From contig NZ_MSDV01000001.1 in the NCBI RefSeq assembly GCF_001931485.1, forward strand, positions 1 to 64,000: a stretch of DNA of 64,000 nt. The letters are read 5' to 3'. Positions 1 to 8,404 of the stretch are shown here, piece by piece; position 1 is the first letter of the stretch, and the number at the start of each line of letters is the position of its first letter. A model generated the notes under the pieces. That model was not told the DNA's origin, ran no database searches, and was given only the letters and a program-made list of their open reading frames with translations. The stretch is from Burkholderia sp. SRS-W-2-2016. Lineage in GTDB: Bacteria; Pseudomonadota; Gammaproteobacteria; Burkholderiales; Burkholderiaceae. The position numbers and the translations under genes are program-made.

Positions 1-114
1 GACGTTGGAGGCGGGAGCGGTGTGTCAGCTGTGCGGCCTGAAAACGCGGCCTGAGACGAGGCTCTGAACGAGGCTCTGAACGAGGCTTCGGCGCGCGCTG
101 CGGAAGCTGTGAGG

Positions 115-519
115 TCAGCCGCGCGCTTCCACTGCCTGGGTCTGCTGCCGCTGGCAGGCGAGTTTGCCAGCGGCGGCCCGGCACGCCGCATCGCCGCGTG
201 CGTGGCAAGCCGAAGTCGGCACGGCGTTCAGCGCCGGTGCGGCGGGCGCTTTGGCCGCCACCTTGATCCCTTCGTCCGCCACAGCGCTCGCCGCGATCTG
301 CACGCCCCCGATTGCACCGTCTCCGCCGTTCGCCCGCTTGCCGCTGCGCCGATGCTCGACCCACGCGAGCAACGCGACCCCCACCGATCCGCCCGGCAGC
401 ACGAACAGTCCCGCGAACAGCGCGAGCTTCCACCAGCGGTGCCGGCCCTGGAAGCTATGGAGTGCGGAATCGGTCAGTGAGCGGCCCAGGCCGCCAAGCG
501 TGTTTTTGAGGTACAGCAT
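115..519 (-). CDS. Hypothetical small membrane protein
   Basis: Not recognised. From the ATG at 519 the product is 134 residues. It has a basic N-terminal part, one hydrophobic segment at about residues 33-52 (WWKLALFAGLFVLPGG then VGVALLAWV), and an Ala-rich tail with three or four cysteines. A TTG 48 bases upstream (567) is also in frame, but the ATG gives a more normal N-terminus. Neither start has a clear Shine-Dalgarno site. One membrane span is the only property that can be supported. It is transcribed away from the marR gene. Confidence 0.45.
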   Translation of the reverse strand: MLYLKNTLGGLGRSLTDSALHSFQGRHRWWKLALFAGLFVLPGGSVGVALLAWVEHRRSGKRANGGDGAIGGVQIAASAVADEGIKVAAKAPAAPALNAVPTSACHARGDAACRAAAGKLACQRQQTQAVEARG

Positions 520-719
520 CGGGAAGATCCAGTGGGACACGTCGCGCGAACGGCGGCGTGCAAACAAACGGTCAGAACATGGTCTCGGAAGGCGGTGGAC
601 GCGCGAAACTCATTGCTTGGAATAATATTGACTATGCAAGCAAATTTCAAGATACTGTGCCGCTCGAATGATTCCAGTGTTGTTTTTCTGCCGGCCGGCG
701 ACGCGTCGCAAAATGCGAT

Positions 720-747
720 TTGACTTGTCTGCTTAGGCAGCTAGACT
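720..747 (+). promoter_or_regulatory. marR promoter with embedded operator
   Basis: A -35 box TTGACT (720-725) and -10 box TAGACT (742-747) are separated by 16 bp. Between them lies the inverted repeat CTGCTTAGGCAG (729-740). An operator buried in the spacer is typical of MarR autorepression. A related 12-mer lies upstream of the efflux pump gene at 1378. Confidence 0.55.
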
Positions 748-778
748 TCGATCTGCCTGTCGATGTTGTGGATACCCC

Positions 779-1285
779 ATGGTTGAAGGCCCCTACAAAG
801 CGGACGAGATCGAGCTGACGAGCAGTCTCGGCTATTACCTGACGAAAGCGCGCAACGTGCTGGTCGAACGCACGGACCGCGCGGTGAAGCCGCTCGGCCT
901 GACCGCGCAGCAGATCGGCGTGATCCTGATGCTGGCCTCGAAGCGCGCGAGCACGCCGTTCGAGCTGTCGCGCGCGATGTCGTACGACAGCGGCTCGATG
1001 ACCCGTCTGCTCGACCGGCTCGAAAAGAAGGGCTTCGTCGTGCGCACGCGCAGCAGTTCGGACCGTCGGATGGTGCAGCTGGAATTGACGCCGCAGGGCC
1101 ACGTGGCCGCGCAGCAGTTGCCGAATCTGGGCGCGACCGTGCTCAACGAGCAGTTGCGCGGCTTCAGCGCCGAAGATCATGCAACGCTGATTCGCCTGCT
1201 GGCCCGTTTCATCGAAAACGGCATGGAAGGCGGCGCGGGCGCGGGATGTGGACTGGCGTTACCGCAGGACGACCCGCAGGCGTGA
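779..1285 (+). CDS. MarR family transcriptional regulator
   Basis: A 168-residue winged-helix repressor. The MarR DNA-binding region is visible as a recognition-helix segment (FELSRAMSYDSGSMTRLLDRLEKKGFV) followed by the wing RTRSSSDRRMVQLELTPQG, with the family's conserved DRR. MarR proteins act as dimers and usually release DNA on binding phenolic or lipophilic ligands. The next gene on the same strand is a DHA2 drug exporter, so this is probably its local repressor. A promoter-embedded palindrome at 729-740 and a similar motif before the pump support auto- and cross-regulation. The ATG at 779 has only a weak ribosome-binding site. Confidence 0.9.
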   Translation: MVEGPYKADEIELTSSLGYYLTKARNVLVERTDRAVKPLGLTAQQIGVILMLASKRASTPFELSRAMSYDSGSMTRLLDRLEKKGFVVRTRSSSDRRMVQLELTPQGHVAAQQLPNLGATVLNEQLRGFSAEDHATLIRLLARFIENGMEGGAGAGCGLALPQDDPQA

Positions 1286-1377
1286 GTCGAAACGCTGCCC
1301 CGAGCGGGCGGCATCGTTGGACGGAACACAGGCAGGACCACAACGAGGCGCTGAAAGGCGCCATTGTCTTAGGATAT

Positions 1378-1389
1378 CTGTCTGGGCAG
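1378..1389 (+). promoter_or_regulatory. Candidate MarR operator before the efflux gene
   Basis: The 12-mer CTGTCTGGGCAG matches the palindrome in the marR promoter (CTGCTTAGGCAG) at 9 of 12 bases and lies 85 bp before the pump ATG. It suggests that one regulator acts on both transcripts. No convincing -35/-10 pair was fixed here. Confidence 0.4.
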
Positions 1390-1473
1390 AGGGTGATCCG
1401 GCACATAAGCATCGCGTTTGAAACGTGCGATAAAGCTGCCGCGACAAGCTTTCCCGACTGAGGAGAACAACAT

Positions 1474-3036
1474 ATGGAAGCCACGGCTCCCGCTGCCGCG
1501 CAACCCGCCGCCGAACCCGCGCAGTTGAAGGGCGGCGCACTCGCGCTACTGACCGTCGGTCTGGCGCTCGGCACTTTCATGGAGGTGCTCGACACCTCGA
1601 TCGCGAACGTCGCGGTGCCGACCATTTCCGGCAGTCTCGGCGTCGCGTCGAGCCAGGGGACGTGGGTGATCTCGTCGTACTCGGTGGCCTCCGCGATCGC
1701 GGTGCCGCTGACCGGCTGGCTCGCGCGGCGGGTCGGTGAGGTGCGGCTGTTCACGCTGTCGGTGCTGCTGTTTACGCTCGCGTCGGCGGCCTGCGGTTTC
1801 GCGCAGAACTTCGAATCGCTGATCGCGTTCCGGCTGCTGCAAGGGCTCGTGTCCGGGCCGATGGTGCCGCTGTCGCAGACGATCCTGATGCGCTCCTACC
1901 CGCTCGCCAAACGCGGTCTCGCGCTCGGCTTATGGGCGATGACCGTGATCTGCGCGCCGATCTTCGGCCCGGTGCTGGGCGGCTATATCACCGACAACTT
2001 CACGTGGCCGTGGATCTTCTACATCAACGTGCCGATCGGCGTGTTCTCGGCGTTCTGCGCGTACATGCTGCTGCGCGGCCGCGAGACCCAGACCACCCGG
2101 CAACGGATCGACGCGGTCGGCCTCGTGCTGCTGGTGACCGGCGTGTCGTGTCTGCAGATGATGCTCGACCTCGGCAAGGACCGCGACTGGTTCAACTCGA
2201 CGTTCATCCTGGCGCTTGCGGTGATCGCGGTTGTCGCGATCGCGTTCCTGCTGGTGTGGGAGTTGACCGACGACGAACCGATCGTCGACCTGTCGCTCTT
2301 CAAGGACCGCAATTTCGCGCTCGGGGTCGTGATCATCTCGTTCGGCTTCATGGCGTTCTTCGGCTCGGTCGTGATCTTCCCGCTGTGGCTGCAAACGGTG
2401 ATGGGCTACACGGCCGGACTCGCGGGTCTGGCCACCGCGCCGGTCGGCCTGCTCGCGCTGTTCCTGTCGCCGATGATCGGCAAGAACATGCATCGGTTGA
2501 ATCTGCGGATGGTCGCGAGCTTCGCGTTCATCGTGTTCGCGATCGTATCGTTCTGGAACTCGACGTTTACGCTCGACGTGCCGTTCGGTCACGTGATCCT
2601 GCCGCGACTGATCCAGGGCATCGGCGTCGCGTGCTTCTTCGTGCCGATGACGACGATCACGCTGTCGAGCGTGTCCGACGAGCGGCTCGCGAGCGCGTCG
2701 GGTCTGTCCAACTTCTTCCGCACGTTGTCGGGCGCAATCGGCACCGCGATCAGCACGACGTTCTGGGAGAACGACACGATCTACCATCACGCGATGCTGG
2801 CCGACACCGTCAACGTGTATTCGGCGAACACCAAGGCGTACACGAGTGCGCTCGCCGGCGTCGGGCTCACCGGCGACAGCGTGACCGCGCATCTGAACCA
2901 GGTGGTGACGAGTCAGGCGTACATGATGGCGACCAACGACTTCTTCCGCATTTCGTGCGCGGCGTTTCTGGTGCTGGCGGTGCTGGTGTGGGTCACGAAG
3001 CCTCGCAAGGGTGCCGGCCCTTCGTTAGGACATTGA
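1474..3036 (+). CDS. DHA2 family MFS multidrug efflux transporter (EmrB/QacA type)
   Basis: A 520-residue inner-membrane proton-drug antiporter of the 14-helix DHA2 family. The N-terminal helix carries the family motif FMEVLDTSIANVAVPTI, helix 2/3 has GWLARRVGEVRLF, and the motif C region reads GPVLGGYI. Length and hydrophobic pattern match EmrB-type permeases. No HlyD/EmrA adaptor or TolC-type outer-membrane gene lies beside it, so it may work alone or with partners elsewhere. The ATG is preceded by AGGAG at good spacing. It follows marR by 188 bp on the same strand, and that spacer holds a MarR-like operator. Confidence 0.92.
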   Translation: MEATAPAAAQPAAEPAQLKGGALALLTVGLALGTFMEVLDTSIANVAVPTISGSLGVASSQGTWVISSYSVASAIAVPLTGWLARRVGEVRLFTLSVLLFTLASAACGFAQNFESLIAFRLLQGLVSGPMVPLSQTILMRSYPLAKRGLALGLWAMTVICAPIFGPVLGGYITDNFTWPWIFYINVPIGVFSAFCAYMLLRGRETQTTRQRIDAVGLVLLVTGVSCLQMMLDLGKDRDWFNSTFILALAVIAVVAIAFLLVWELTDDEPIVDLSLFKDRNFALGVVIISFGFMAFFGSVVIFPLWLQTVMGYTAGLAGLATAPVGLLALFLSPMIGKNMHRLNLRMVASFAFIVFAIVSFWNSTFTLDVPFGHVILPRLIQGIGVACFFVPMTTITLSSVSDERLASASGLSNFFRTLSGAIGTAISTTFWENDTIYHHAMLADTVNVYSANTKAYTSALAGVGLTGDSVTAHLNQVVTSQAYMMATNDFFRISCAAFLVLAVLVWVTKPRKGAGPSLGH

Positions 3037-3102
3037 AGCAAATCGCGAGGCCGCGGCGCGCGTAGCGCCGCGGCCTTTCAGCAATGGCATAGCCGCGAGT
3101 AG

Positions 3103-3609
3103 TTATTGCGACATCGCCTCGCCGTTCGGCGTGCTGGCCGGCTTGCCGGGCACCGCTTCCGGATGCGCGGCATCGGCCGCGGCGGGCGCCGTTGCGGTGC
3201 CACTTTGCGGCGCGGCGATCGCCGTGCCTCTCACATACTGTTTGAAATCGGCGCCCGCTTCCCACGGATTCGGCTTGCAGCCCATCGAGCCGTCGCAATG
3301 CGCGGAAAAGCCGATCGTCGCGGTGCCGTCGGGATTCGCGGTGCGGGTGATCTGATACGCGAGCGCGCGTTTGCCGCCATCGGGACCGGCGGTCTGGATC
3401 AACGAATCGGTCGCGGTCTCGATCTTGTATTTCGAATGACTCGCGACCCAGCTCTGCGCCCGTTGCCACCACAACTCGCACTCGGCCTTGCTCGAACACG
3501 TCAACGGCTTGGTTGCGATCTGCATCACGTCCGGATCGACCTGACCTCGCGATGCGCAACCCGCCAGCGCCGTCAGACACAGCGCGACCAACAGATTTTT
3601 GTTCTTCAC
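3103..3609 (-). CDS. Putative lipoprotein
   Basis: A GTG start at 3609 is chosen because GGGAGG lies 7 bp upstream. The product is 168 residues. A lipoprotein signal peptide is clear: Lys/Asn-rich N-terminus, hydrophobic core LLVALCLTALAGC and lipobox LAGC at about residue 18. The mature part resembles short periplasmic proteins of Burkholderiales of unknown role: it has a conserved-looking CSSKAECELWWQRAQSWV segment, a predicted beta-rich middle, and a Pro/Ala-rich C-terminus. Function unknown. Confidence 0.75.
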   Translation of the reverse strand: MKNKNLLVALCLTALAGCASRGQVDPDVMQIATKPLTCSSKAECELWWQRAQSWVASHSKYKIETATDSLIQTAGPDGGKRALAYQITRTANPDGTATIGFSAHCDGSMGCKPNPWEAGADFKQYVRGTAIAAPQSGTATAPAAADAAHPEAVPGKPASTPNGEAMSQ

Positions 3610-3772
3610 GTCGATACCTCCCGCTGTGGAGCGTCTCATGCAAGTTGGACCGCGCGGCCCTAACGGTGTTTCATCACGGCCGGAGAATCGCGGGCGCGCG
3701 CGGAGAATTTGCCGATTGGCTACGAGGCCCGCCCCGCTGGCGCGTAGAGCTTACCTGCGCGTGGGCATTGAG

Positions 3773-3794
3773 TTGTCCACAGTAGTTATCCACA
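3773..3794 (+). promoter_or_regulatory. Tandem DnaA boxes
   Basis: TTGTCCACA (3773-3781) and the perfect DnaA box TTATCCACA (3786-3794) lie in the same orientation, 13 bp start to start. They sit between the lipoprotein gene and the gshA terminator, about 35 kb from dnaA. Two boxes could titrate DnaA or regulate the lipoprotein promoter. Confidence 0.6.
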
Positions 3795-3801
3795 GCAAGA
3801 A

Positions 3802-3826
3802 AAAAGCGGCCACGTGGGCCGCTTTT
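3802..3826. terminator. Intrinsic terminator after gshA
   Basis: A perfect stem AAAAGCGGCC / GGCCGCTTTT with a 5-nt loop. The flanking A and T runs let it work on either strand. It lies just past the gshA stop. Confidence 0.85.
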
Positions 3827-3864
3827 CTACACTTTGCGCAGGCACGCAGCGCCACGCATCTTCG

Positions 3865-5481
3865 TCATACGCTAAACCGGTTCAGCGTGTACGCGCGATA
3901 CGCGGCGACGAACGCATCGAACGAACCGACTTCGTCGCGTTCGAGCTTCGCCTGTTCATCGAGCGACTGCGCCGCGAGTTTGACGAACTCGTCGTGTTGC
4001 GCGGCATCGAGCGGACGGGCGCGGAAATACGCGGCGTGCGCTTCGCTTTGCGCGAGGCCGAACGCGAGAAAGCTCTGCTGTTTGTCGCGCATCGTTTGCA
4101 GCACGCGCGCCGACGGCGTCAGCGATACGTCCGCGAGCTTCGCGCGTTGCGTCGCGACCGAGCGCGCGTGCGCATCGCCGCCGTGCAGATCGTCGAGCAC
4201 CTTGGCGGCCGCGTCGATCTTGACCAGCAGCTCGTTCGCCCAATCGAGCATCGCGACCGGCTGGCCGTCGCGGATCAGTTCGAGGCCCGGCTTGCGGCCT
4301 TCCATCGTCACGCGGCCGAAGTTCTGGTTCGCTTCGCAGTACGCGGGCGGCGGCAGCGTCGCGCTGTCGTCGAGTGCGCAGACCAGCAGATACGCGTCGA
4401 GAAAGCGCGAGGTCTCCAGCGAAATGCCGCTCGGCTCGAACGGATCGATATCCATGCAGCGCACTTCGACGTATTGCACGCCGCGCGCGGCGAGCGCGTG
4501 CAGCGGGCGCTCGCCCGGATAGGTGACGCGCTTCGGGCGGATCGTCGAGTAGAACTCGTTTTCGATCTGCAGCACGTTGGTGTTGATCTGCACCCACTCG
4601 CCGTCGCGTTGCGTGCCGATCTGCTCGTAGGCCGGATACGGCTGGCTGACCGCCTTCGCGAGCGCGTCGAGGTAACCGGGCAGCGTGTCGTAGTCGGCAT
4701 GCAGCGCGGCTTGCGCGGTGGTGTTCGAATAGCCGAGGTCGCTCATCCGCAGACTGGTCGCGTATGGGCGATACAGCGTGTCGGCGTCGAACGTGTCGAG
4801 CGTATGCGCGCGATCGCGCAGGAAGCGCCGGTCGAGCGCCGGCGATGCGCCGAACAGATACATCAGCAGCCAGTTGGTGCGGCGGAAGTTGCGGATCAGC
4901 GCGAGGTAGCGCTCGGACTGGAAATCGACCGCGCTCGCGGTGGACTGCTGATCGGCGTGCAGTAGCCGCCACACTTCTTCGTTCAGCGAATAGTTGTAGT
5001 GGATCCCGGCGATGCACTGCATCGTGCGGCCATAGCGCAGCGCGAGGCCGATCCGGTACACGTACTTGAGCCGGCCGATGTTCGAGCTGCCGTATTGGGC
5101 GATCGGAATGCCGTCGTCGGTGGCGGGCAACAGGCCCGGCATCGAGTTGTTCCACAGGATCTCGTCGCCGAGTTCCGCGTAGACGAAGCGATGCAATTCG
5201 TCGAGCTTCGCGAGCGTGTCGGCGACGTCCTGCTCGGCCGGCGTGATGAGTTCCAGCAACGCCTCGGAGTAGTCGGTCGTCAGCGACGGATGCGTGAGCG
5301 CCGAGCCGAGCGCGCGCGGATGCGGCGTCAGCGCGAGCTGGCCGTCGTGCGCGACGCGCAGGCTTTCCTTTTCGATGCCGCGCAGGCCGCGGATCAGCGC
5401 GTCACGCTGCGGGCTTGCTGACAGCACGGACAGGCGGTGCGAAAACGCGTCGGTCGCGCGGGAGGGTGTCTTGTTGGGCAT
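3865..5481 (-). CDS. gshA: Glutamate-cysteine ligase (gamma-glutamylcysteine synthetase)
   Basis: It catalyses the first, ATP-dependent step of glutathione synthesis in the cytosol, joining glutamate and cysteine. The 538-residue product from the ATG at 5481 matches the proteobacterial GshA class (about 520 residues). Recognisable stretches include LRGIEKESLRV near the N-terminus (Mg/glutamate site), ALLELITPAEQDV, the GIHYNYS motif, and VRCMDIDPFEPSG later on. A TTG 72 bases further upstream is in frame but gives a long basic extension absent from typical family members, so the ATG is preferred although it lacks a strong Shine-Dalgarno site. It stands alone, followed by a terminator. Confidence 0.93.
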   Translation of the reverse strand: MPNKTPSRATDAFSHRLSVLSASPQRDALIRGLRGIEKESLRVAHDGQLALTPHPRALGSALTHPSLTTDYSEALLELITPAEQDVADTLAKLDELHRFVYAELGDEILWNNSMPGLLPATDDGIPIAQYGSSNIGRLKYVYRIGLALRYGRTMQCIAGIHYNYSLNEEVWRLLHADQQSTASAVDFQSERYLALIRNFRRTNWLLMYLFGASPALDRRFLRDRAHTLDTFDADTLYRPYATSLRMSDLGYSNTTAQAALHADYDTLPGYLDALAKAVSQPYPAYEQIGTQRDGEWVQINTNVLQIENEFYSTIRPKRVTYPGERPLHALAARGVQYVEVRCMDIDPFEPSGISLETSRFLDAYLLVCALDDSATLPPPAYCEANQNFGRVTMEGRKPGLELIRDGQPVAMLDWANELLVKIDAAAKVLDDLHGGDAHARSVATQRAKLADVSLTPSARVLQTMRDKQQSFLAFGLAQSEAHAAYFRARPLDAAQHDEFVKLAAQSLDEQAKLERDEVGSFDAFVAAYRAYTLNRFSV

Positions 5482-5782
5482 CGATGCGAGTCGCGCGTTG
5501 CCGGCCGCGGTGAACCGCCTGATGCTGCTCGGGCGGAAACGGGATGGCGACAACGCTCGGCAAAATTTTCGGTAGCGGGCACTTTAACATCTCGCCAGAA
5601 CCCCTGCTTGAGCCCGCCTCGGCGCGGGTTTGGCGGTGCGTGCAGGCGTTGCTGGCCGTTTGATTTTTGCGATGAAAGCGGCGGCTGTGCGCCGGGTTCG
5701 GGAGCTTGAGCCTGCCCGTTACGGAGAGTGCCTCATTGCGGCGGGAGTGGATCGCGCTACTGCGAGCACCCCGCGGCGCCGC

Positions 5783-6700
5783 TTACCCGCCGCGCGCGGC
5801 GCCCGCCCGATCCGCCACCTCGTTCCACAGATGCATCGCCGCATACGCGCGATACGGCCGCCAGCCGTCGGTGCGGCTGCGCTGCTGCGCGGGCCGCGTG
5901 AGCGACGGATCGCGCGCGCAGATCGACTGCATCAGCACCAGATCCGACGCGGGCCACGCGTCCGGATCGCGCCACGCGCGCATCGCCACGTATTCGACGG
6001 TCCACGGGCCGATCCCCGCGAGCGCGAGCAGCGCGGCGCGCAGGCTGGCGGCGTCGCTGACGTCGCTGTCGAGCGGCACGTCGCCGCTCGCGACCGCGCG
6101 CGCGAAGCCCTGCAACGCGGCGACCCGCTTGCCGGGCATGCCGATCTGCGCGAGATCGACTGCGGCGAGCGCGGCCGGGGTCGGAAAACGCCACGCGGTG
6201 TTTTCGTGCGGATGCCCATCGATACGCTCGCCCGCGCGCTGCACCAGCCGCCCGATGATCGTCGTCGCGGCCTTCACGCTGACCTGTTGCCCGACGATCG
6301 CGCGCACCACCAGCTCGAAGCCGGACCATGCGCCCGGCACCCGCAAACCGGGCACCGCATCGACGAGCGGCGCGAGCCACGGATCGGCGGCGAGCCCGGC
6401 GGCGATCCGCTTCGGGTCGGCGCGCAGATCGAACATCTTCGCGACCGGCGCGGCCAGCGCGTCGGCGTGACGGCTGACCGGCCCTTCGATGCTCGCGACG
6501 ATGCAGCGCTTGCGCGGATGCAGCCGCACGCTGAGCGTGCCGCTGTCGCCGTCCCAGTCGATCGCGCGACGATACGCGCCGTCTTCGACGGCTTCGACGC
6601 CGGGCGTCGCGCGTCCGCTGAAAAAGCGCAGCAGGCGCGGCCAGTCGAACGGGGCTTTGAACGGGAGTTCGAGAATTGCGACGTCGTTAAGCGTGCTCAC
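5783..6700 (-). CDS. alkA: DNA-3-methyladenine glycosylase II (AlkA-like)
   Basis: A 305-residue base-excision glycosylase that removes alkylated purines. The N-terminal AlkA domain is followed by the HhH-GPD fold: a helix-hairpin-helix segment LLALAGIGPWTVEYVAMRAW and the downstream catalytic aspartate in WPASDLVL. The GTG start at 6700 lies inside the last codons of ada, overlapping by 14 nt in another frame, so the two genes are translationally coupled. The frame stays open upstream across ada, but that part has no glycosylase similarity and is read from the ada coding strand in a shifted frame. Together with Ada this forms the adaptive response to methylating agents. Confidence 0.9.
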   Translation of the reverse strand: MSTLNDVAILELPFKAPFDWPRLLRFFSGRATPGVEAVEDGAYRRAIDWDGDSGTLSVRLHPRKRCIVASIEGPVSRHADALAAPVAKMFDLRADPKRIAAGLAADPWLAPLVDAVPGLRVPGAWSGFELVVRAIVGQQVSVKAATTIIGRLVQRAGERIDGHPHENTAWRFPTPAALAAVDLAQIGMPGKRVAALQGFARAVASGDVPLDSDVSDAASLRAALLALAGIGPWTVEYVAMRAWRDPDAWPASDLVLMQSICARDPSLTRPAQQRSRTDGWRPYRAYAAMHLWNEVADRAGAARGG

Positions 6701-7940
6701 GCGGCGTGATCCGGTTGGTGTTGTTGTCGGTGGTCGGGTTCGGGTCGGCGCGGGCGGTGTCGCGGCGCTGTGCGTCGCCGGCGGCTGCGCCGCCCGCATG
6801 CCGTGCCTCATTGTCGAGCAACGCGGCCTTGCGCGGCAGCCCCCAGCGATACCCGGCCAACGCACCGCCCTTCTGCACGACGCGGTGACACGGAATCGCG
6901 AGTGCAACCGGGTTGGTCGCGCAGGCGCTCGCGACCGCGCGGACCGCGCGCGGCGAGCCGACCGCCTCGGCGATCTGCGAATAGCTGCGCGTCTCGCCGT
7001 ACGGGATGCGCCGCAGCGCGTCCCACACCCGCTGCTTGAACGCGGTCGACGCGATATCGAGCGGCAGTTCGAAGTCCTGCCGCGTGCCGTGCAGATACGC
7101 GTCGATCTGCGCGATGAACGGCGCGAGCCCCTTCGTGTCTTCGCGCAGCTCCGCATTCGCGAACTCGCCGCGCAGTTCATCGATCAGTGGCGTGGCGGCG
7201 TCGCCGAAACCGATCTTGCAGATGCCTTTATCGGTTGCGGCGACCAGCACGAAGCCGAGCGAACTCGGCGCGCTCGCGTAGCGCACCGTGAGCCCCGCGC
7301 CCTTGCGTCGATACGCGGACGGCGCCATCCCGAGTTCGGCCGGCGCGCTGTCGTACATCCGCGACGGCGAGCCGAAGCCGGCGTCGAGCGTCGCGCGGGT
7401 CACGTCGGCGCCGCCCTGCAACGCATCGCGCAACGCGGCGCCGCGCTGCGCGGCCTGATACTGCCGCGGCGACACGCCGACCACCCGCTTGAACAGCCGC
7501 TGCAAATGAAACGGGCTCACGTGTACCGCGTCGCTCAGTTGCGCGAGCGTCAGACGCTGCTGCGGATCGGCATCGAGCGCCGCGCACGCGCGATTGACGA
7601 TGTCCAGCTCGCGCGGCAGGCCGCCCGGCTGGCAGCGCTTGCAATCGCGAAAGCCCGCGGCGCGGGCGGCGGCGGCATCGGTGAAGAACGCGACGTTCTC
7701 GCGACGCGGCTGGCGCGACGCGCACGACGGCCGGCAGAACACGCCGGTGGTTCGGACCGCGTAGAAGAACGCGCCGTCGGCTTCGCGGTCGCGGCGCAGG
7801 ACGGCGTCCCAGCGCTCGTCGTCGGTGTGCCACGGAGTGGTGCTGGAGGCGGACGCGGCATAAGCGGCGTCGGCGGCGTCGGCGGCGTTGGTGGCGTTGG
7901 TGGCGCTCGCGGCGGTGGAATGACGGGTGGTGGCGTTCAT
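6687..7940 (-). CDS. ada: Bifunctional Ada: transcriptional activator and O6-methylguanine-DNA methyltransferase
   Basis: A 417-residue suicide alkyltransferase and regulator. Domain order: an Ala/Thr-rich leader (about residues 1-35), then the methylphosphotriester domain with zinc-ligand cysteines (FCRPSCASR and the later CKRC), an AraC-type helix-turn-helix region, and the C-terminal MGMT domain with the active-site PCHRV (IPCHRVVQKGG). The ATG at 7940 has AGGA at good spacing. A longer frame to 8021 exists but lacks a ribosome site. Methyl transfer to the N-terminal cysteine should turn the protein into an activator of its own operon with alkA. The leader repeats Ala/Thr/Asn/Asp in a slippage-like way and differs from typical Ada. 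Confidence 0.93.
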   Translation of the reverse strand: MNATTRHSTAASATNATNAADAADAAYAASASSTTPWHTDDERWDAVLRRDREADGAFFYAVRTTGVFCRPSCASRQPRRENVAFFTDAAAARAAGFRDCKRCQPGGLPRELDIVNRACAALDADPQQRLTLAQLSDAVHVSPFHLQRLFKRVVGVSPRQYQAAQRGAALRDALQGGADVTRATLDAGFGSPSRMYDSAPAELGMAPSAYRRKGAGLTVRYASAPSSLGFVLVAATDKGICKIGFGDAATPLIDELRGEFANAELREDTKGLAPFIAQIDAYLHGTRQDFELPLDIASTAFKQRVWDALRRIPYGETRSYSQIAEAVGSPRAVRAVASACATNPVALAIPCHRVVQKGGALAGYRWGLPRKAALLDNEARHAGGAAAGDAQRRDTARADPNPTTDNNTNRITPREHA

Positions 7941-8199
7941 GATGGTCCTATGTACCCCGAACGGAGACTGCGGGGTTGGGCAATGTCGATGCTCATCAAT
8001 GTAGGCCCGAAGCCGACACACTACGCTCCGCTTCTTGCGCTGTCATTCGCCGATGATTCGAGCCCGCTTGCCCCTACTTAGGGTGGGGTCAAAACCCGCT
8101 AGATCGTAGTCCGAAGCGCCTCCAAACGCCTACTGGGCGGGCGTTTTGCCTCAAGTTGCGACAATTTGGCCCGATATCGGGTTTTCCCTTAAAAAGTTA

Positions 8200-8228
8200 T
8201 TGCGTCGCACCAAGCCGATGTGTATATT
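8200..8228 (+). promoter_or_regulatory. Strong sigma70-type promoter of a predicted small RNA
   Basis: TTGCGT (8200-8205), exactly 17 bp spacer, TATATT (8223-8228). This is among the best consensus promoters in the window. The expected start is about 8234-8236, only about 60 nt before an intrinsic terminator and 170 bp before the nearest gene. Confidence 0.65.
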
Positions 8229-8234
8229 AGGAAC

Positions 8235-8297
8235 TGTCTCCTCCATGTCTCCTCCTGATATGGATTCAGCCCGCTCCACTTGAGCGGGCTTTTTTTT
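8235..8297 (+). ncRNA. Candidate small RNA with two anti-Shine-Dalgarno motifs
   Basis: Bounded by the promoter at 8200-8228 and a terminator at 8268-8297, the transcript would be about 63 nt. Its single-stranded 5' part carries GTCTCCTCC twice (8236-8244 and 8247-8255), complementary to GGAGG-type ribosome-binding sites and resembling the 16S rRNA anti-SD end. The 3' half is a 9-bp GC-rich hairpin plus a T8 tail, the usual Hfq-binding terminator form. A 12-codon frame (ATG 8245, TGA 8281) also fits inside, so a leader peptide or attenuator for the VOC gene at 8405 is an alternative. The boundaries are inferred. Confidence 0.5.
8268..8297 (+). terminator. Intrinsic terminator of the small RNA
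   Basis: Stem AGCCCGCTC / GAGCGGGCT with loop CACTT, followed by eight T residues on the plus strand. Confidence 0.88.
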
Positions 8298-8404
8298 GCC
8301 CGCGTTTTCCGCGGCAGCCTCCCCGCCTCGCGCGACTTCCGTCCTTTCTTCTACACTGGCTAATCATCGGTTCTCCGAAACAGCCAGACCAAAGGGCGTT
8401 CGAC

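Noticed and set aside
1930..3065. Long alternative frames on both strands inside the MFS transporter
   Set aside because: Arg/Asp/His-rich low-complexity translations with no ribosome site; shadows of the transporter gene.
5783..7180. Long version of the AlkA frame starting upstream at 7180
   Set aside because: The extra 160 residues overlap ada in a shifted frame and lack AlkA similarity; the GTG at 6700 fits the family start.
8117..8151. Hairpin AACGCC / GGCGTT upstream of the small-RNA promoter
   Set aside because: Short stem with an 8-nt or longer loop and a poor T-run; no transcript to end there.
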